DNA from: Methylobacterium sp. J-068
Lineage (GTDB): Bacteria > Pseudomonadota > Alphaproteobacteria > Rhizobiales > Beijerinckiaceae
Direction: 5' to 3'
Length of the DNA: 64,000 bases
NCBI RefSeq assembly: GCF_022829445.1
Contig: NZ_JAKSXY010000100.1
Span: 1-64,000, forward strand
Shown: piece after piece, positions 1-7,888 of the stretch
Layout: every line of letters starts with the position of its first letter
How positions within the stretch are numbered: position 1 is the first letter of the stretch
Notes under the pieces: model-generated
Databases searched by the model: none
Told to the model about the DNA's origin: nothing
The model's input: only the letters and a program-made list of their open reading frames with translations
Program-made: the position numbers and the translations under genes

Positions 1-120
1 CGGCTACCCGAGGTCCAGAACCGTATCGAGCAACGCTGCCGACACCTCGAAGCCCAGCCAGACACCCTGCGCGCCAACACCCTCTTCCACTGGTGGCCCC
101 AGCAAACCATGCCGAGCTAA
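1..120 (+). CDS. C-terminal fragment of an unidentified protein (possibly transposase)
   Basis: An open frame enters from the left edge and stops at TAA (118-120). It gives 39 residues ending FHWWPQQTMPS. An Arg/His/Glu-rich helix followed by a Phe-x-Trp-Trp-Pro tail is reminiscent of the C-termini of some IS630-type transposases, but I cannot confirm this from 39 residues. No inverted repeat can be assigned because the rest of the gene lies outside the window. It could also be the end of an unrelated gene. Confidence 0.3.
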   Translation, partial: RLPEVQNRIEQRCRHLEAQPDTLRANTLFHWWPQQTMPS

Positions 121-163
121 TCACACGGATTTGGTATGAGACCGTCTTCCGCCTGATCGAAGC

Positions 164-200
164 CCGAATCCGCCATCCCGAAGGGATCAGCCGGACCCGG
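164..200. repeat. REP-like palindromic repeat, family A, copy 1
   Basis: The core AATCCGCCATCCCGAAGGGAT is an imperfect hairpin in which ATCCC pairs with GGGAT. The same core recurs at about 32,878 and 50,705, always between genes. An extra GGATTTGG block, which sits to the right of the other two copies, lies to the left here (126-133), so this copy may be rearranged. Confidence 0.55.
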
Positions 201-223
201 TCCGAGAGGCCGAACGAAGCGAG

Positions 224-256
224 GGAGGCGGGGGCCGCGACGGGGCCCCCGCCTCC
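224..256. terminator. Strong hairpin downstream of the OFA transporter gene
   Basis: A perfect 13-bp GC-rich stem (224-236 pairing with 244-256) has a 7-nt loop. It lies 21 nt beyond the stop codon of the minus-strand transporter gene. Neither side carries a real T-run, so it may be a bidirectional or Rho-assisted terminator. Confidence 0.45.
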
Positions 257-277
257 TTGTCGTGAGTCCCGAACCGC

Positions 278-1987
278 TCAGCCGAACAGGATCAGCGCCT
301 TGGTGAGGGTGGTCCAGATCCCCCAGGCGATGGGAACGCCCACCGCGATCCAGGCGAGGAGCGCCAGCGTCGTCAGGCCTCCGCGTCCGATGCCGAAATC
401 GCCGGCCCGGCCGGGCGCGCCCGTGACACCGCCCTTCGAGACACTGCCCTTCGAGACACCTGCCTTCGAGACACCGGCCTTCGAGACGGCGGCGAGTTCG
501 GCGTCGCTCATGAACCAGCGCGCCGCCAGGGGACGGACCAGGAGGTTGGCCACGAAGCCCGCCGCCAGGAAGGCCGCCAGGATGTACATCGTGCGCGTGT
601 AGAGTTCGGCGCCCTGGATGCCCGCATCCACCTGCGCCTGCCGGATCGCCGTGACCACGAAGGGGCCGACCACGCCCGCCGTCGACCAGGCGGTGAGGAG
701 CCGTCCGTGGATGGCGCCCACGAACTGCGTGCCGAAGACGTCGGCGAGGTAGGCCGGGATGGTGGCGAACCCGCCGCCATACATCGACAGGATCACGCAG
801 AAGAACGCCACGAACAGCGCCTTCGAGCCGATGCCGGCGGCCCAGGGGGCCGCCGCGTAGAGCACGCAGCCCAGCGCGAAGAAGGTGGCGTAGGTCACCT
901 TGCGGCCGATCTTGTCCGACATCGAGGCCCAGAAGAAGCGGCCGAGGATGTTGAACAGCGAGAGCATGCCGACGAAGCCGGCCGCCACGGCGGCGATCTG
1001 CGTCTTCTGTCCGGCATCGAGCTGCGCGAAGCCGAGGCCCGGCTGCCCGATCAGCGCGCCGCCGAAGATCTCCTGAAGCATCGGCGAGGCGAGCGCCAGC
1101 ACGCCGATACCCGCCGAGACGTTGAGGCAGAGTACCGCCCAGAGCAGCCAGAATTGCGGGGTCTTGTGGGCCTTGTCGAGATGGACGTGGCCCGAGGTGA
1201 TCATCGCGCTCTTCGAGGCCGGCGCGGTCCAGCCTTCCGGCTGCCAGCCGGCGGGCGGCACCCGGTAGCCGAAGGCGCCGCAGAGCATCGCCAGGATGTA
1301 GAGGCCGCCCATCACCGCCAGCGTCTGCCAGACGCCGGCCGCGTTCGGGGTCTTGAAGGTGTTGATGAGGAGGGTCGCCAGGGGCGAGCCGATCATGGCC
1401 CCGCCGCCGAAGCCCATGATGGCCATGCCGGTGGCCATGCCGCGCCGGTCGGGGAACCACTTCACCAGGGTCGAGACCGGCGAGATGTAGCCGAGGCCGA
1501 GGCCGATGCCGCCGATCAGGCCCATGCCGAGCCAGATCAGCCAGAGCTGATGGAGATAGACGCCGGCCGAACCGATGAGGAAGCCGCCGCCCCAGCACAG
1601 GGCCGCCGCGAGGCCCGCCTTGCGCGGCCCGGCCCGCTCCAGCCATCCGCCGAACACCGCGGCCGACAGGCCCAGCATGACGATGCCGATGGAGAACACG
1701 ATGACGAGGTCGCTGACGCGCCAGTCGCAGGTCGTCGTGAACAGGGCCGTGGCGAGGCCCATGTCCGGGCATGCGGCGGGGGCCGGTTGGCCGACGCTCA
1801 GCGCCCGCGACAGCGGCAGCCAGAACACGGACAGCCCGTAGGACATCCCGATGCAGAGATGGATGGCGAGCGCCGCGGGCGGCACGAGCCAGCGGTTGAA
1901 GCCCGGCTTGGCGATGATGTTTTCGCGGGAGAGCCAGCCTGGTGCGCGCGCGTCCGCGAGGGACGCGTCACCGACGCGAACATTCAT
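278..1987 (-). CDS. MFS transporter, OFA (oxalate/formate antiporter-like) family
   Basis: This 569-residue inner-membrane carrier has about twelve hydrophobic segments. Segment 1 begins near residue 30 with the OFA-like stretch HLCIGMSYGLSVFWLP, and there is a long central loop. OFA proteins exchange small carboxylates such as oxalate and formate; the substrate here is not shown. The start at 1987 is chosen because GGGGAGAG lies 7 nt upstream; an in-frame ATG at 2014 has no such site. The C-terminal region contains four degenerate copies of a Val-Ser-Lys-x-Gly pentapeptide encoded by 15-bp direct repeats (431-490), which is unusual for the family. It is the last gene of a seven-gene minus-strand run, 247 nt after pyruvate kinase, so it may also have its own promoter. 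Confidence 0.85.
   Translation of the reverse strand: MNVRVGDASLADARAPGWLSRENIIAKPGFNRWLVPPAALAIHLCIGMSYGLSVFWLPLSRALSVGQPAPAACPDMGLATALFTTTCDWRVSDLVIVFSIGIVMLGLSAAVFGGWLERAGPRKAGLAAALCWGGGFLIGSAGVYLHQLWLIWLGMGLIGGIGLGLGYISPVSTLVKWFPDRRGMATGMAIMGFGGGAMIGSPLATLLINTFKTPNAAGVWQTLAVMGGLYILAMLCGAFGYRVPPAGWQPEGWTAPASKSAMITSGHVHLDKAHKTPQFWLLWAVLCLNVSAGIGVLALASPMLQEIFGGALIGQPGLGFAQLDAGQKTQIAAVAAGFVGMLSLFNILGRFFWASMSDKIGRKVTYATFFALGCVLYAAAPWAAGIGSKALFVAFFCVILSMYGGGFATIPAYLADVFGTQFVGAIHGRLLTAWSTAGVVGPFVVTAIRQAQVDAGIQGAELYTRTMYILAAFLAAGFVANLLVRPLAARWFMSDAELAAVSKAGVSKAGVSKGSVSKGGVTGAPGRAGDFGIGRGGLTTLALLAWIAVGVPIAWGIWTTLTKALILFG
431..490. repeat. 15-bp tandem repeat, four copies, inside the OFA transporter gene
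   Basis: Four consecutive 15-bp units share the core CCTTCGAGACAC and encode a degenerate VSKAG-type pentapeptide array in the cytosolic tail just before the last membrane segment. Because the unit is a multiple of three, copy-number change would keep the frame. Confidence 0.8.
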
Positions 1988-2234
1988 GTCCAGTCTCTCC
2001 CCGTAGATGACCATCAGCGGTCATTTTTCCGAGGATTAATACACGCTCCGAAACGTGGCGCCATGCCTCGAGGCCGGAAGATCCGACGGACGAGCCGCAT
2101 CCGAGCGTCATCGGGCGCGGTTTGTCCGGGCTTGTGCCGACTTTCACGACGCCGGCCCGCGGATCTCGCACGGCGATCTCGCGCCACCACGGACACCGCG
2201 CGCACGAGAACGAGCGTCGGGTCCGAGCGAAGGC

Positions 2235-3656
2235 TCAGGCCGGCGGGACCTGGGCGATGCGGATGTTGTTGGTGGTGCCGGCGACCGCGAAGGGGATGCC
2301 GGCGGCGATGACGACGCGGTCGTTGGCCCTGGCGAAGCCCTCCTCCACGGCGTGGGCGACCGCGCCCGCCACCATGGCCTCGTAGGTGTCGACCTCGTCC
2401 GCCCGGACGCTGTGCGCCCCCCAGAGCAGGCAGAGCCGGCGCGAGGTCGCCTCATCCGGCGTCAGCGCCAGGATCGGCACCTCCGGGCGGCGGCGCGCGA
2501 CCCGGGCCGCGGTCGTGCCGCTCAGGGTGTAGGCCACGATGGCCGCCGCCCCCACCGCATCGGCGAGTGTGGCGGTGGCCGTCGCGACCGCGTGGGGCGG
2601 GGTCTCCTCCTCGCCGGGATCGGACGCGGTGATGATCGAGCGGTAGAGCTTGTGCGTCTCGGTGCGGTGGATGATGCGCGCCATCATCGCCACGGTCTCG
2701 ACGGGAAAGCGCCCCGTGGCGGATTCGGCCGAGAGCATCACCGCGTCCGCCCCGTCGTAGATCGCGGTGGCGACGTCCGAGGCTTCCGCGCGGGTCGGCG
2801 TCGGGGCCGAGACCATCGAGTCGAGCATCTGCGTCGCCACCACCACGGGCTTCACGGCCAGGCGACAGGCGCGGATGAGCTCCTTCTGGCGCCCCGGCAC
2901 GTCCTCGTGCGGGATCTCGACGCCGAGATCCCCGCGCGCCACCATCACGGCGTCCGAGAGGCGGATGATGTCCGCGATGCGCTCCAGGGCCTGGGGCTTC
3001 TCGACCTTGGTCATGATGCCGGCCCGGTCCCCGATCAGCCCGCGTGCCTCGATCACGTCGGAGGGCTTCTGCACGAAGGACAGCGCCACCCAGTCGACGC
3101 CGAGGTCGAGGCCGAAGGCGAGGTCGGCCCGGTCCTTGGGCGTCAGGGGCGAGACGTCGAGAAGGGTTCCGGGCAGGTTGACGCCCTTGCGGTTCGAGAG
3201 GGCGCCGCCGATCACCACCTCGGCCGTGAGGCTGTCGGCGGTCAGGCCGGTGACGCGCACGCGCACGCGTCCGTCGTCGATGAGCAGGTCCTGGCCGGGC
3301 GCGATGGCGGCGAAGATCTCGGGGTGCGGCAGCGGGATCGCGTCGCGGTTCCCCTCGGCGCCCTCGAGGACGAAGCGCAGGCGCTCGCCGGGCGCCACGT
3401 CGAGGCGTCCGCCGGCAAGCGTGCCGAGGCGGATCTTGGGCCCTTGCAGGTCCTGCAGGATGCCGATGGGCCGGCCGACGTCGCGCTCCAGGGCGCGGAT
3501 GGCGGCATGCACCGTCGCGTGGTCGTCCTGGCTGCCGTGGCTGAAGTTGAGGCGGAAGGTGTCGACGCCGGCCAGGAACAGGGCGTGCAGCATTTCGGGC
3601 GAGGAGGAAGCCGGCCCGACGGTGGCGACGATCTTGGCGTGGCGGTTGCGGCGCAT
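2235..3656 (-). CDS. pyk: Pyruvate kinase
   Basis: This 473-residue cytosolic glycolytic enzyme converts phosphoenolpyruvate and ADP to pyruvate and ATP. It has the N-terminal KIVATVGPASSS strand, the RLNFSHGS motif, DLQGPKIRLG (about residues 68-77), the family signature IMTKVEKPQALE with the catalytic Lys, and VARGDLGVEIP. Its length is typical of bacterial enzymes. It sits in a run of carboxylate-related genes rather than with glycolytic genes. Pyruvate kinases of this placement are known from tartrate/hydroxypyruvate loci (TtuE of Agrobacterium vitis), so it may serve a dedicated catabolic route; that role is inference. Confidence 0.96.
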   Translation of the reverse strand: MRRNRHAKIVATVGPASSSPEMLHALFLAGVDTFRLNFSHGSQDDHATVHAAIRALERDVGRPIGILQDLQGPKIRLGTLAGGRLDVAPGERLRFVLEGAEGNRDAIPLPHPEIFAAIAPGQDLLIDDGRVRVRVTGLTADSLTAEVVIGGALSNRKGVNLPGTLLDVSPLTPKDRADLAFGLDLGVDWVALSFVQKPSDVIEARGLIGDRAGIMTKVEKPQALERIADIIRLSDAVMVARGDLGVEIPHEDVPGRQKELIRACRLAVKPVVVATQMLDSMVSAPTPTRAEASDVATAIYDGADAVMLSAESATGRFPVETVAMMARIIHRTETHKLYRSIITASDPGEEETPPHAVATATATLADAVGAAAIVAYTLSGTTAARVARRRPEVPILALTPDEATSRRLCLLWGAHSVRADEVDTYEAMVAGAVAHAVEEGFARANDRVVIAAGIPFAVAGTTNNIRIAQVPPA

Positions 3657-3734
3657 GGCTCATCCGGCCGCGAACGGCCGCCTTCTGGGCAAGGAGAATC
3701 GCGGCGGCGAGGCTAGACTTGCGCGCCGCCGATG

Positions 3735-4274
3735 TCAGGTCCCGTCGGACAACGCCCGCAGATCGGCCGCGAAGCGGCGGCCGTTGGCGACGTAGTTCCC
3801 GGCCGTCCGGGCGAGCCCGGCCGCCGCGTCGGGGTCCAGTGTGCGGATGGCCTTGGCGGGGGCGCCGACGATGAGGCTGTTGTCCGGGAACACCTTGCCC
3901 TCGGTCACCAGGGCGTTGGCGCCGACGAGGCAGTTGCGGCCGATGCGGGCGCCGTTGAGGATGGTGGCCCCCATGCCCACCAGGGACCCGGCCCCGATGG
4001 TGCAGCCATGCACGATGGCGCGGTGCCCGACGGTGACGTCGTCGCCGAGTTCCAGCGGAAAGCCCGGATCGGCGTGCAGCACGGCCCCGTCCTGGACGTT
4101 GCAGCGGTCGCCGAGCCGGATCGTGTCGTTGTCCCCCCGCAGCACCGCCCCGAACCAGATCGAGACGTCGAGGCCGAGTTGGACCTGCCCGATGACGTGG
4201 GCGCCGGGCGCGATCCAGGCGCGCGCCGCGTCGGCGAGCCGGGGGTGGTGGGGGCCGAGCGCGTAGAGGGTCAT
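3735..4274 (-). CDS. Gamma-carbonic anhydrase family protein (left-handed beta-helix)
   Basis: This 179-residue protein is built of hexapeptide repeats (for example IGRNCLVGANALV). Three metal-ligand histidines are present at about H67, H84 and H89 in the spacing typical of Cam/YrdA proteins. Such trimers bind Zn or Fe; many are carbonic anhydrases and others have unclear or acyl-CoA-related roles. The start at 4274 is preceded by AAGGA at 7 nt; a longer frame back to 4379 overlaps the crotonase gene and is rejected. It lies 26 nt after the crotonase gene, so it is probably cotranscribed. A supporting role to the CoA-transferase/crotonase genes is inference. Confidence 0.88.
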   Translation of the reverse strand: MTLYALGPHHPRLADAARAWIAPGAHVIGQVQLGLDVSIWFGAVLRGDNDTIRLGDRCNVQDGAVLHADPGFPLELGDDVTVGHRAIVHGCTIGAGSLVGMGATILNGARIGRNCLVGANALVTEGKVFPDNSLIVGAPAKAIRTLDPDAAAGLARTAGNYVANGRRFAADLRALSDGT

Positions 4275-4300
4275 GGATCGTCCTTGGTCGAAGTCCCGGG

Positions 4301-5086
4301 TCAGCCGCCGGTCCAGGCGGCGGGGCGCTTGGCCACGAAGGCCGCGACGCCCTCGGCGAAGTCCCGGCTGCCATAGCATTCCGCGATCAGGTCCGTCGCC
4401 TCGGCCTCGGGGTCGCGTTCGAGGCGGCGCAGCATCTCGCGGGTCACCCGCATCGTCACCGGGGCATGGCCGAGGAGGCGCTCGCAGACCTTGGCCAGCT
4501 CGGCCTCGAGCCCGCCCGGCTCCGTCACGGCGGCGAGGTAGCCCAGCGGCGCCAGGGTCTCGGCGGTGGGCATCTCGGCCAGCAGCATCATGCGGCCGAC
4601 GAGGCTCCGGCCCAGCGTCGCGGTGAGGCGGCGCAGGTTGGCCGGCGAGAGGCAGTTACCGAGGGTCCGGGCGATCGGCACGCCGAAGCGGGCGCCGGCC
4701 TCCGCGATGCGGATGTCGCAGGCATTGGCGATGGCGAGGCCGCCGCCCACCGCGAAGCCCTCGATCACCGCCACGGTCGGCACGCGCGCGCGTTCCAGCC
4801 CGGCGATGTAGCCCTCGATGCGCGCCTCGTAGGCGACGCCGTCCGCCCCGGTGAAGCCGACGAACTGCTCGATGTCGGTGCCGGCCACGAAGGCCTTGCC
4901 GCCGGCCCCGCGCAGCACCGCGACGCGCACGGAGGGGTCGGCCTCGATGCGCGCCAGCCCCTCGGCCAGGGCATCGTACATCGCGAAGGTCATCGCGTTG
5001 CGCGCGGCCGGGCGATCGAAGGTGAGGTGGGCGATGCCGCCCTCGACGCGGTAGCGGACCGCGCCCTCGTGGGGGATCGCACTCAT
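4301..5086 (-). CDS. Enoyl-CoA hydratase/isomerase (crotonase) family protein
   Basis: This 261-residue protein has the two oxyanion-hole segments of crotonases, KAFVAGTDIEQF (about 65-76) and EGFAVGGGLAIANACDIRIA (about 104-124). The region that usually carries the catalytic glutamates reads GVPIARTLGNCLS instead of the standard hydratase pattern, so the reaction may not be simple enoyl-CoA hydration. Its ATG overlaps the stop of the upstream CoA-transferase gene as ATGA, which indicates translational coupling. The pair probably acts on the same CoA thioester in the cytosol. Confidence 0.88.
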   Translation of the reverse strand: MSAIPHEGAVRYRVEGGIAHLTFDRPAARNAMTFAMYDALAEGLARIEADPSVRVAVLRGAGGKAFVAGTDIEQFVGFTGADGVAYEARIEGYIAGLERARVPTVAVIEGFAVGGGLAIANACDIRIAEAGARFGVPIARTLGNCLSPANLRRLTATLGRSLVGRMMLLAEMPTAETLAPLGYLAAVTEPGGLEAELAKVCERLLGHAPVTMRVTREMLRRLERDPEAEATDLIAECYGSRDFAEGVAAFVAKRPAAWTGG

Positions 5087-6306
5087 GCGGTGAAGGCTCC
5101 GGCGGCGCGCAGGGCCTCGACCGCCTCGGCCGAGAGACCGAGTTCGGTCAGGATCTCGTCCGAATGCTCGCCGAGCAGGGGCGCGTGCCGCCGCGCCCGC
5201 GCGGGCGTGCCCAAAAGCTTCACCGGGAAGCCGATGTTCGGCACGCTGCCCTCGATCGGGTGCGGCACCTCGATGCGCATCTCGCGGTGGCGCCCATGCG
5301 CGCTCTCGAAGGCTTCCGGGTAGGTGTTCATGCGCCCGGCCGGGATGCCGGCGGCGAGGAGGTCGGCCACCCAGGCCTCCGCGTCCTTGGCGGCGAAGCT
5401 CGTTTCCAGCTCCGCGATCAGGGCCTCGCGGTTGGCGAGCCGCCCCGCGATGTCGAGGAAGCGTGCATCCGTGAACAGGTCCTCGCGGCCGAGCGTGTCG
5501 CAAAGCAGGCGCCAGAGCTTCTGGTTCGTCGCCCCCATGACGAAGTAGCCGTCCGCCGCCCGCACGGCCTGGTAGGGCGCGCTCATGCGGTTGGCGGTGC
5601 CGAGCGGTTCCGGAATCCGCCCCGTGCCCCAGTATTCCGAGACGTCCCAGATCGAGAAGGCGAGGGCCGAGTCGAACAGGGAGGCGTCGATGTACTGGCC
5701 CTCGCCGCCGGCCTGCCGGCCGATATAGGCGCTCAGGATGCCGTAGACCGCGAAGAGCGCGCAGCCGATATCCGCCACCGGCACGCCGGCCTTGACCGGC
5801 GGTCCGCCGGGATGGCCGGTCACGCTCATCACGCCCGACATCGCCTGGGCCATCAGGTCGTAGCCCGGACGCTTGGCCCAGGGGCCGGTCTGGCCGAAGC
5901 CCGAGATGCTGGCATAGATCAGACCCCGGTTGCGCGCCCGCATCGCCTCGTAGCCGAGGCCGAGCCGGGCCATGACGCCGGGGCGGTAATTCTCCACCAC
6001 GATGTCGGCGCTCTCCGCCATGTCGAGGAGCAGGTCGCGCCCCGCCGGGCTCTTCAGGTTCAGGGCGAGGCTGCGCTTGTTCCGGTTCATGTTGAGGAAG
6101 CCCATGCTGTCGGGCCCCTTCATCTTGAACCCCATGGCGCCCCGGGTCTGGTCCCCCGTGCCCGGCGGCTCGATCTTGATCACGTCGGCCCCGAGATCGG
6201 CGAGCAGCATGCTGCAGACCGGCCCCGCCATCACCTGCGTCACGTCGAGGACGCGCAGGCCCGCGAGGGGGAGGGGGCGGGGTGTGTCGTGCACGGGTTC
6301 GTCCAT
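5083..6306 (-). CDS. CaiB/BaiF (class III) CoA-transferase
   Basis: This 407-residue protein moves CoA between carboxylates. It starts with LAGLRVLDVTQVMAGP, followed by DLGADVIKIEPP, the nucleotide-binding LNMNRNKRSLALNLK and the RPGYDLMAQAMSG motif. The likely catalytic Asp is D179 in VPVADIG, by analogy with D169 of formyl-CoA transferase. The start at 6306 has AGGGAA upstream; the longer frame to 6411 has a low-complexity N-terminus. It is coupled to the crotonase by a 4-nt overlap. An MFS carboxylate carrier upstream suggests that an imported acid is activated here; its identity is unknown. Confidence 0.92.
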   Translation of the reverse strand: MDEPVHDTPRPLPLAGLRVLDVTQVMAGPVCSMLLADLGADVIKIEPPGTGDQTRGAMGFKMKGPDSMGFLNMNRNKRSLALNLKSPAGRDLLLDMAESADIVVENYRPGVMARLGLGYEAMRARNRGLIYASISGFGQTGPWAKRPGYDLMAQAMSGVMSVTGHPGGPPVKAGVPVADIGCALFAVYGILSAYIGRQAGGEGQYIDASLFDSALAFSIWDVSEYWGTGRIPEPLGTANRMSAPYQAVRAADGYFVMGATNQKLWRLLCDTLGREDLFTDARFLDIAGRLANREALIAELETSFAAKDAEAWVADLLAAGIPAGRMNTYPEAFESAHGRHREMRIEVPHPIEGSVPNIGFPVKLLGTPARARRHAPLLGEHSDEILTELGLSAEAVEALRAAGAFTA

Positions 6307-6399
6307 CGTGCTCGGTTCCCTGTGTGGCTCGCGTCGCTCTCCCGCCCCGTGCGAGGCGGCGTTGGATGTGAGGGTCCGTTCGCTTCCCCCTCCGCGGGC

Positions 6400-6425
6400 A
6401 CCCTCTCCCACGGCGGGGAAAGGGT
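6400..6425. repeat. CCTCTCC-type intergenic palindrome, copy 1
   Basis: ACCCTCTCCC pairs with GGGAAAGGGT (9 of 10 positions). It lies between the CoA-transferase start and the stop of the upstream MFS gene, so it may act as a terminator or attenuator inside the run. Related hairpins occur at 7,858, 14,442 and 31,104. Confidence 0.5.
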
Positions 6426-6438
6426 GAGATCCGGGGCG

Positions 6439-7761
6439 CTACTCCGCCGGCACCGCCCGCCCGACGGGTGCGGCCGGCTCCTCCTCGAAGGGGCGCTCCG
6501 GGTGCATGGTGAAGGCGAGGCCGGCGCCCAGCAGGCAGAGGCCGATGGACCCGACGAAGGGCAGGGTCCAGCTTCCCGTCATGTCGACGATCATCCCGAA
6601 CACGATCGGCGAGATGATGGCCGCCACCGCCGAGCCGGTGTTCATCAGGCCGGCGGCCGTGCCCGAATAGGTCGGCGCGATGTCCATCGGCACCGACCAG
6701 ATCGGGCCGATGACGAGTTCGGCGAAGAAGAAGCCCGAGCTGAGCAGCAGCGCCACCAGGGTCAGGTCCTTGGTGAAGAACACGCCCGTCAGGCTCGCCG
6801 CCGCCCCGAGGAAGCCGACGACGATGACGCTCAGCCGGGCGAGCTTGAGGTTGCCGGTGCGCTTGAGGATGCGGTCGCTGAAGACGCCGCCCAGGGTGTC
6901 GCCGACGACGCCGGCGAAGAACACGCCGGAGGCGAACAGGGCCGAGCTCTTCAAGTCGAGGCCGTAATTGAGCTTGAAGAAGCTAGGCAGCCAGCCGAGG
7001 AACAGCCACAGGGTCCAGCCGTAGCAGAAATAGGTCAGCGTCACCGGCAGGATGCGCATCGTCAGCCGCCCCCAGGGGATGGTCTGCTTGGCGCCGACCT
7101 TGCGCGGCTCCGGCAGGACCGCGAGCTCCTCCGGGGTGATGCGGGGGTGATCCTTCGGATCGTCGCGGAAGTAGAGATACCAGACCACGACCCAGGCGAA
7201 GCTCGCCGCGCCGAGGACGACGAAGCCGAGGCGCCAGCCGACATGATAGATCAGGAAGGCCACGATGGGCGGCGCCACGGCGTTGCCCAGCCGCGCGAAG
7301 GCGTGGGTGATGCCTTGCGCGAAGCCGCGCTTGCCCGGCGCCGTCCAGTTCTGCATGGCGCGGGTGGCGGTGGGGAAGGTCGCGCCCTCGCCGAAGCCGA
7401 GGAGCACGCGGGCGAGGAACAGGCTGACGAGGCCGCCGACGAACCCCGTGAGGATCGTCGCCGAGGCCCAGATCAGGCCGCAGACGAGGAGCGTGCGGCG
7501 CGCCCCGAACTTGTCGCCGACCGAGCCGCCGATGACCTGGAAGATGGCGTAAGGGTAGGCGAAGGCGGACAGGATGAGGCCGAACTGGGTGTTCGACATC
7601 CCGAGATCCTTCATGATCTCGCCGCCCGCCGTGGCGATGTTCACCCGGTCGAGATAGGTGACGAAATACATCAGGCAGAGCAGGAACAGCACCATGTTCG
7701 ACGCAGAGACGCGTTTCTTGGTGGTGGCCGACGCGGGGACGCGTCCATTGGCAGGCGTCAT
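6439..7761 (-). CDS. MFS transporter, anion:cation symporter (ACS) family
   Basis: This 440-residue inner-membrane protein has twelve predicted membrane segments. Segment 1 carries CLMYFVTYLDRVNIATA, the ACS-type YxDRVNIA signature, with GDKFGARR in the loop between segments 2 and 3. ACS members include the tartrate (TtuB), phthalate, glucarate and hexuronate carriers and import organic anions with protons. It lies between the aminotransferase and CoA-transferase genes in one strand run, so it probably brings in the acid processed by the neighbours. The exact substrate cannot be read from sequence. Confidence 0.9.
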   Translation of the reverse strand: MTPANGRVPASATTKKRVSASNMVLFLLCLMYFVTYLDRVNIATAGGEIMKDLGMSNTQFGLILSAFAYPYAIFQVIGGSVGDKFGARRTLLVCGLIWASATILTGFVGGLVSLFLARVLLGFGEGATFPTATRAMQNWTAPGKRGFAQGITHAFARLGNAVAPPIVAFLIYHVGWRLGFVVLGAASFAWVVVWYLYFRDDPKDHPRITPEELAVLPEPRKVGAKQTIPWGRLTMRILPVTLTYFCYGWTLWLFLGWLPSFFKLNYGLDLKSSALFASGVFFAGVVGDTLGGVFSDRILKRTGNLKLARLSVIVVGFLGAAASLTGVFFTKDLTLVALLLSSGFFFAELVIGPIWSVPMDIAPTYSGTAAGLMNTGSAVAAIISPIVFGMIVDMTGSWTLPFVGSIGLCLLGAGLAFTMHPERPFEEEPAAPVGRAVPAE

Positions 7762-7857
7762 CGGGGGTTCCTCCGGTTGAACGCGTCCCCCCGCCCGATC
7801 TGATCGCCGGGCTGTTGTCAGGGCGGTGCGTGGATGTTCGGTGTCGTCCGGGCCGTT

Positions 7858-7879
7858 CCCCTCCCCGCGAGGGGGAGGG
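7858..7879. repeat. CCTCTCC-type intergenic palindrome, copy 2
   Basis: CCCTCCCC pairs with GGGGAGGG across a short loop, 10 nt past the stop of the minus-strand aminotransferase gene. It is probably a terminator or attenuator between the aminotransferase and MFS genes. Confidence 0.5.
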
Positions 7880-7888
7880 ACGGTCTCC

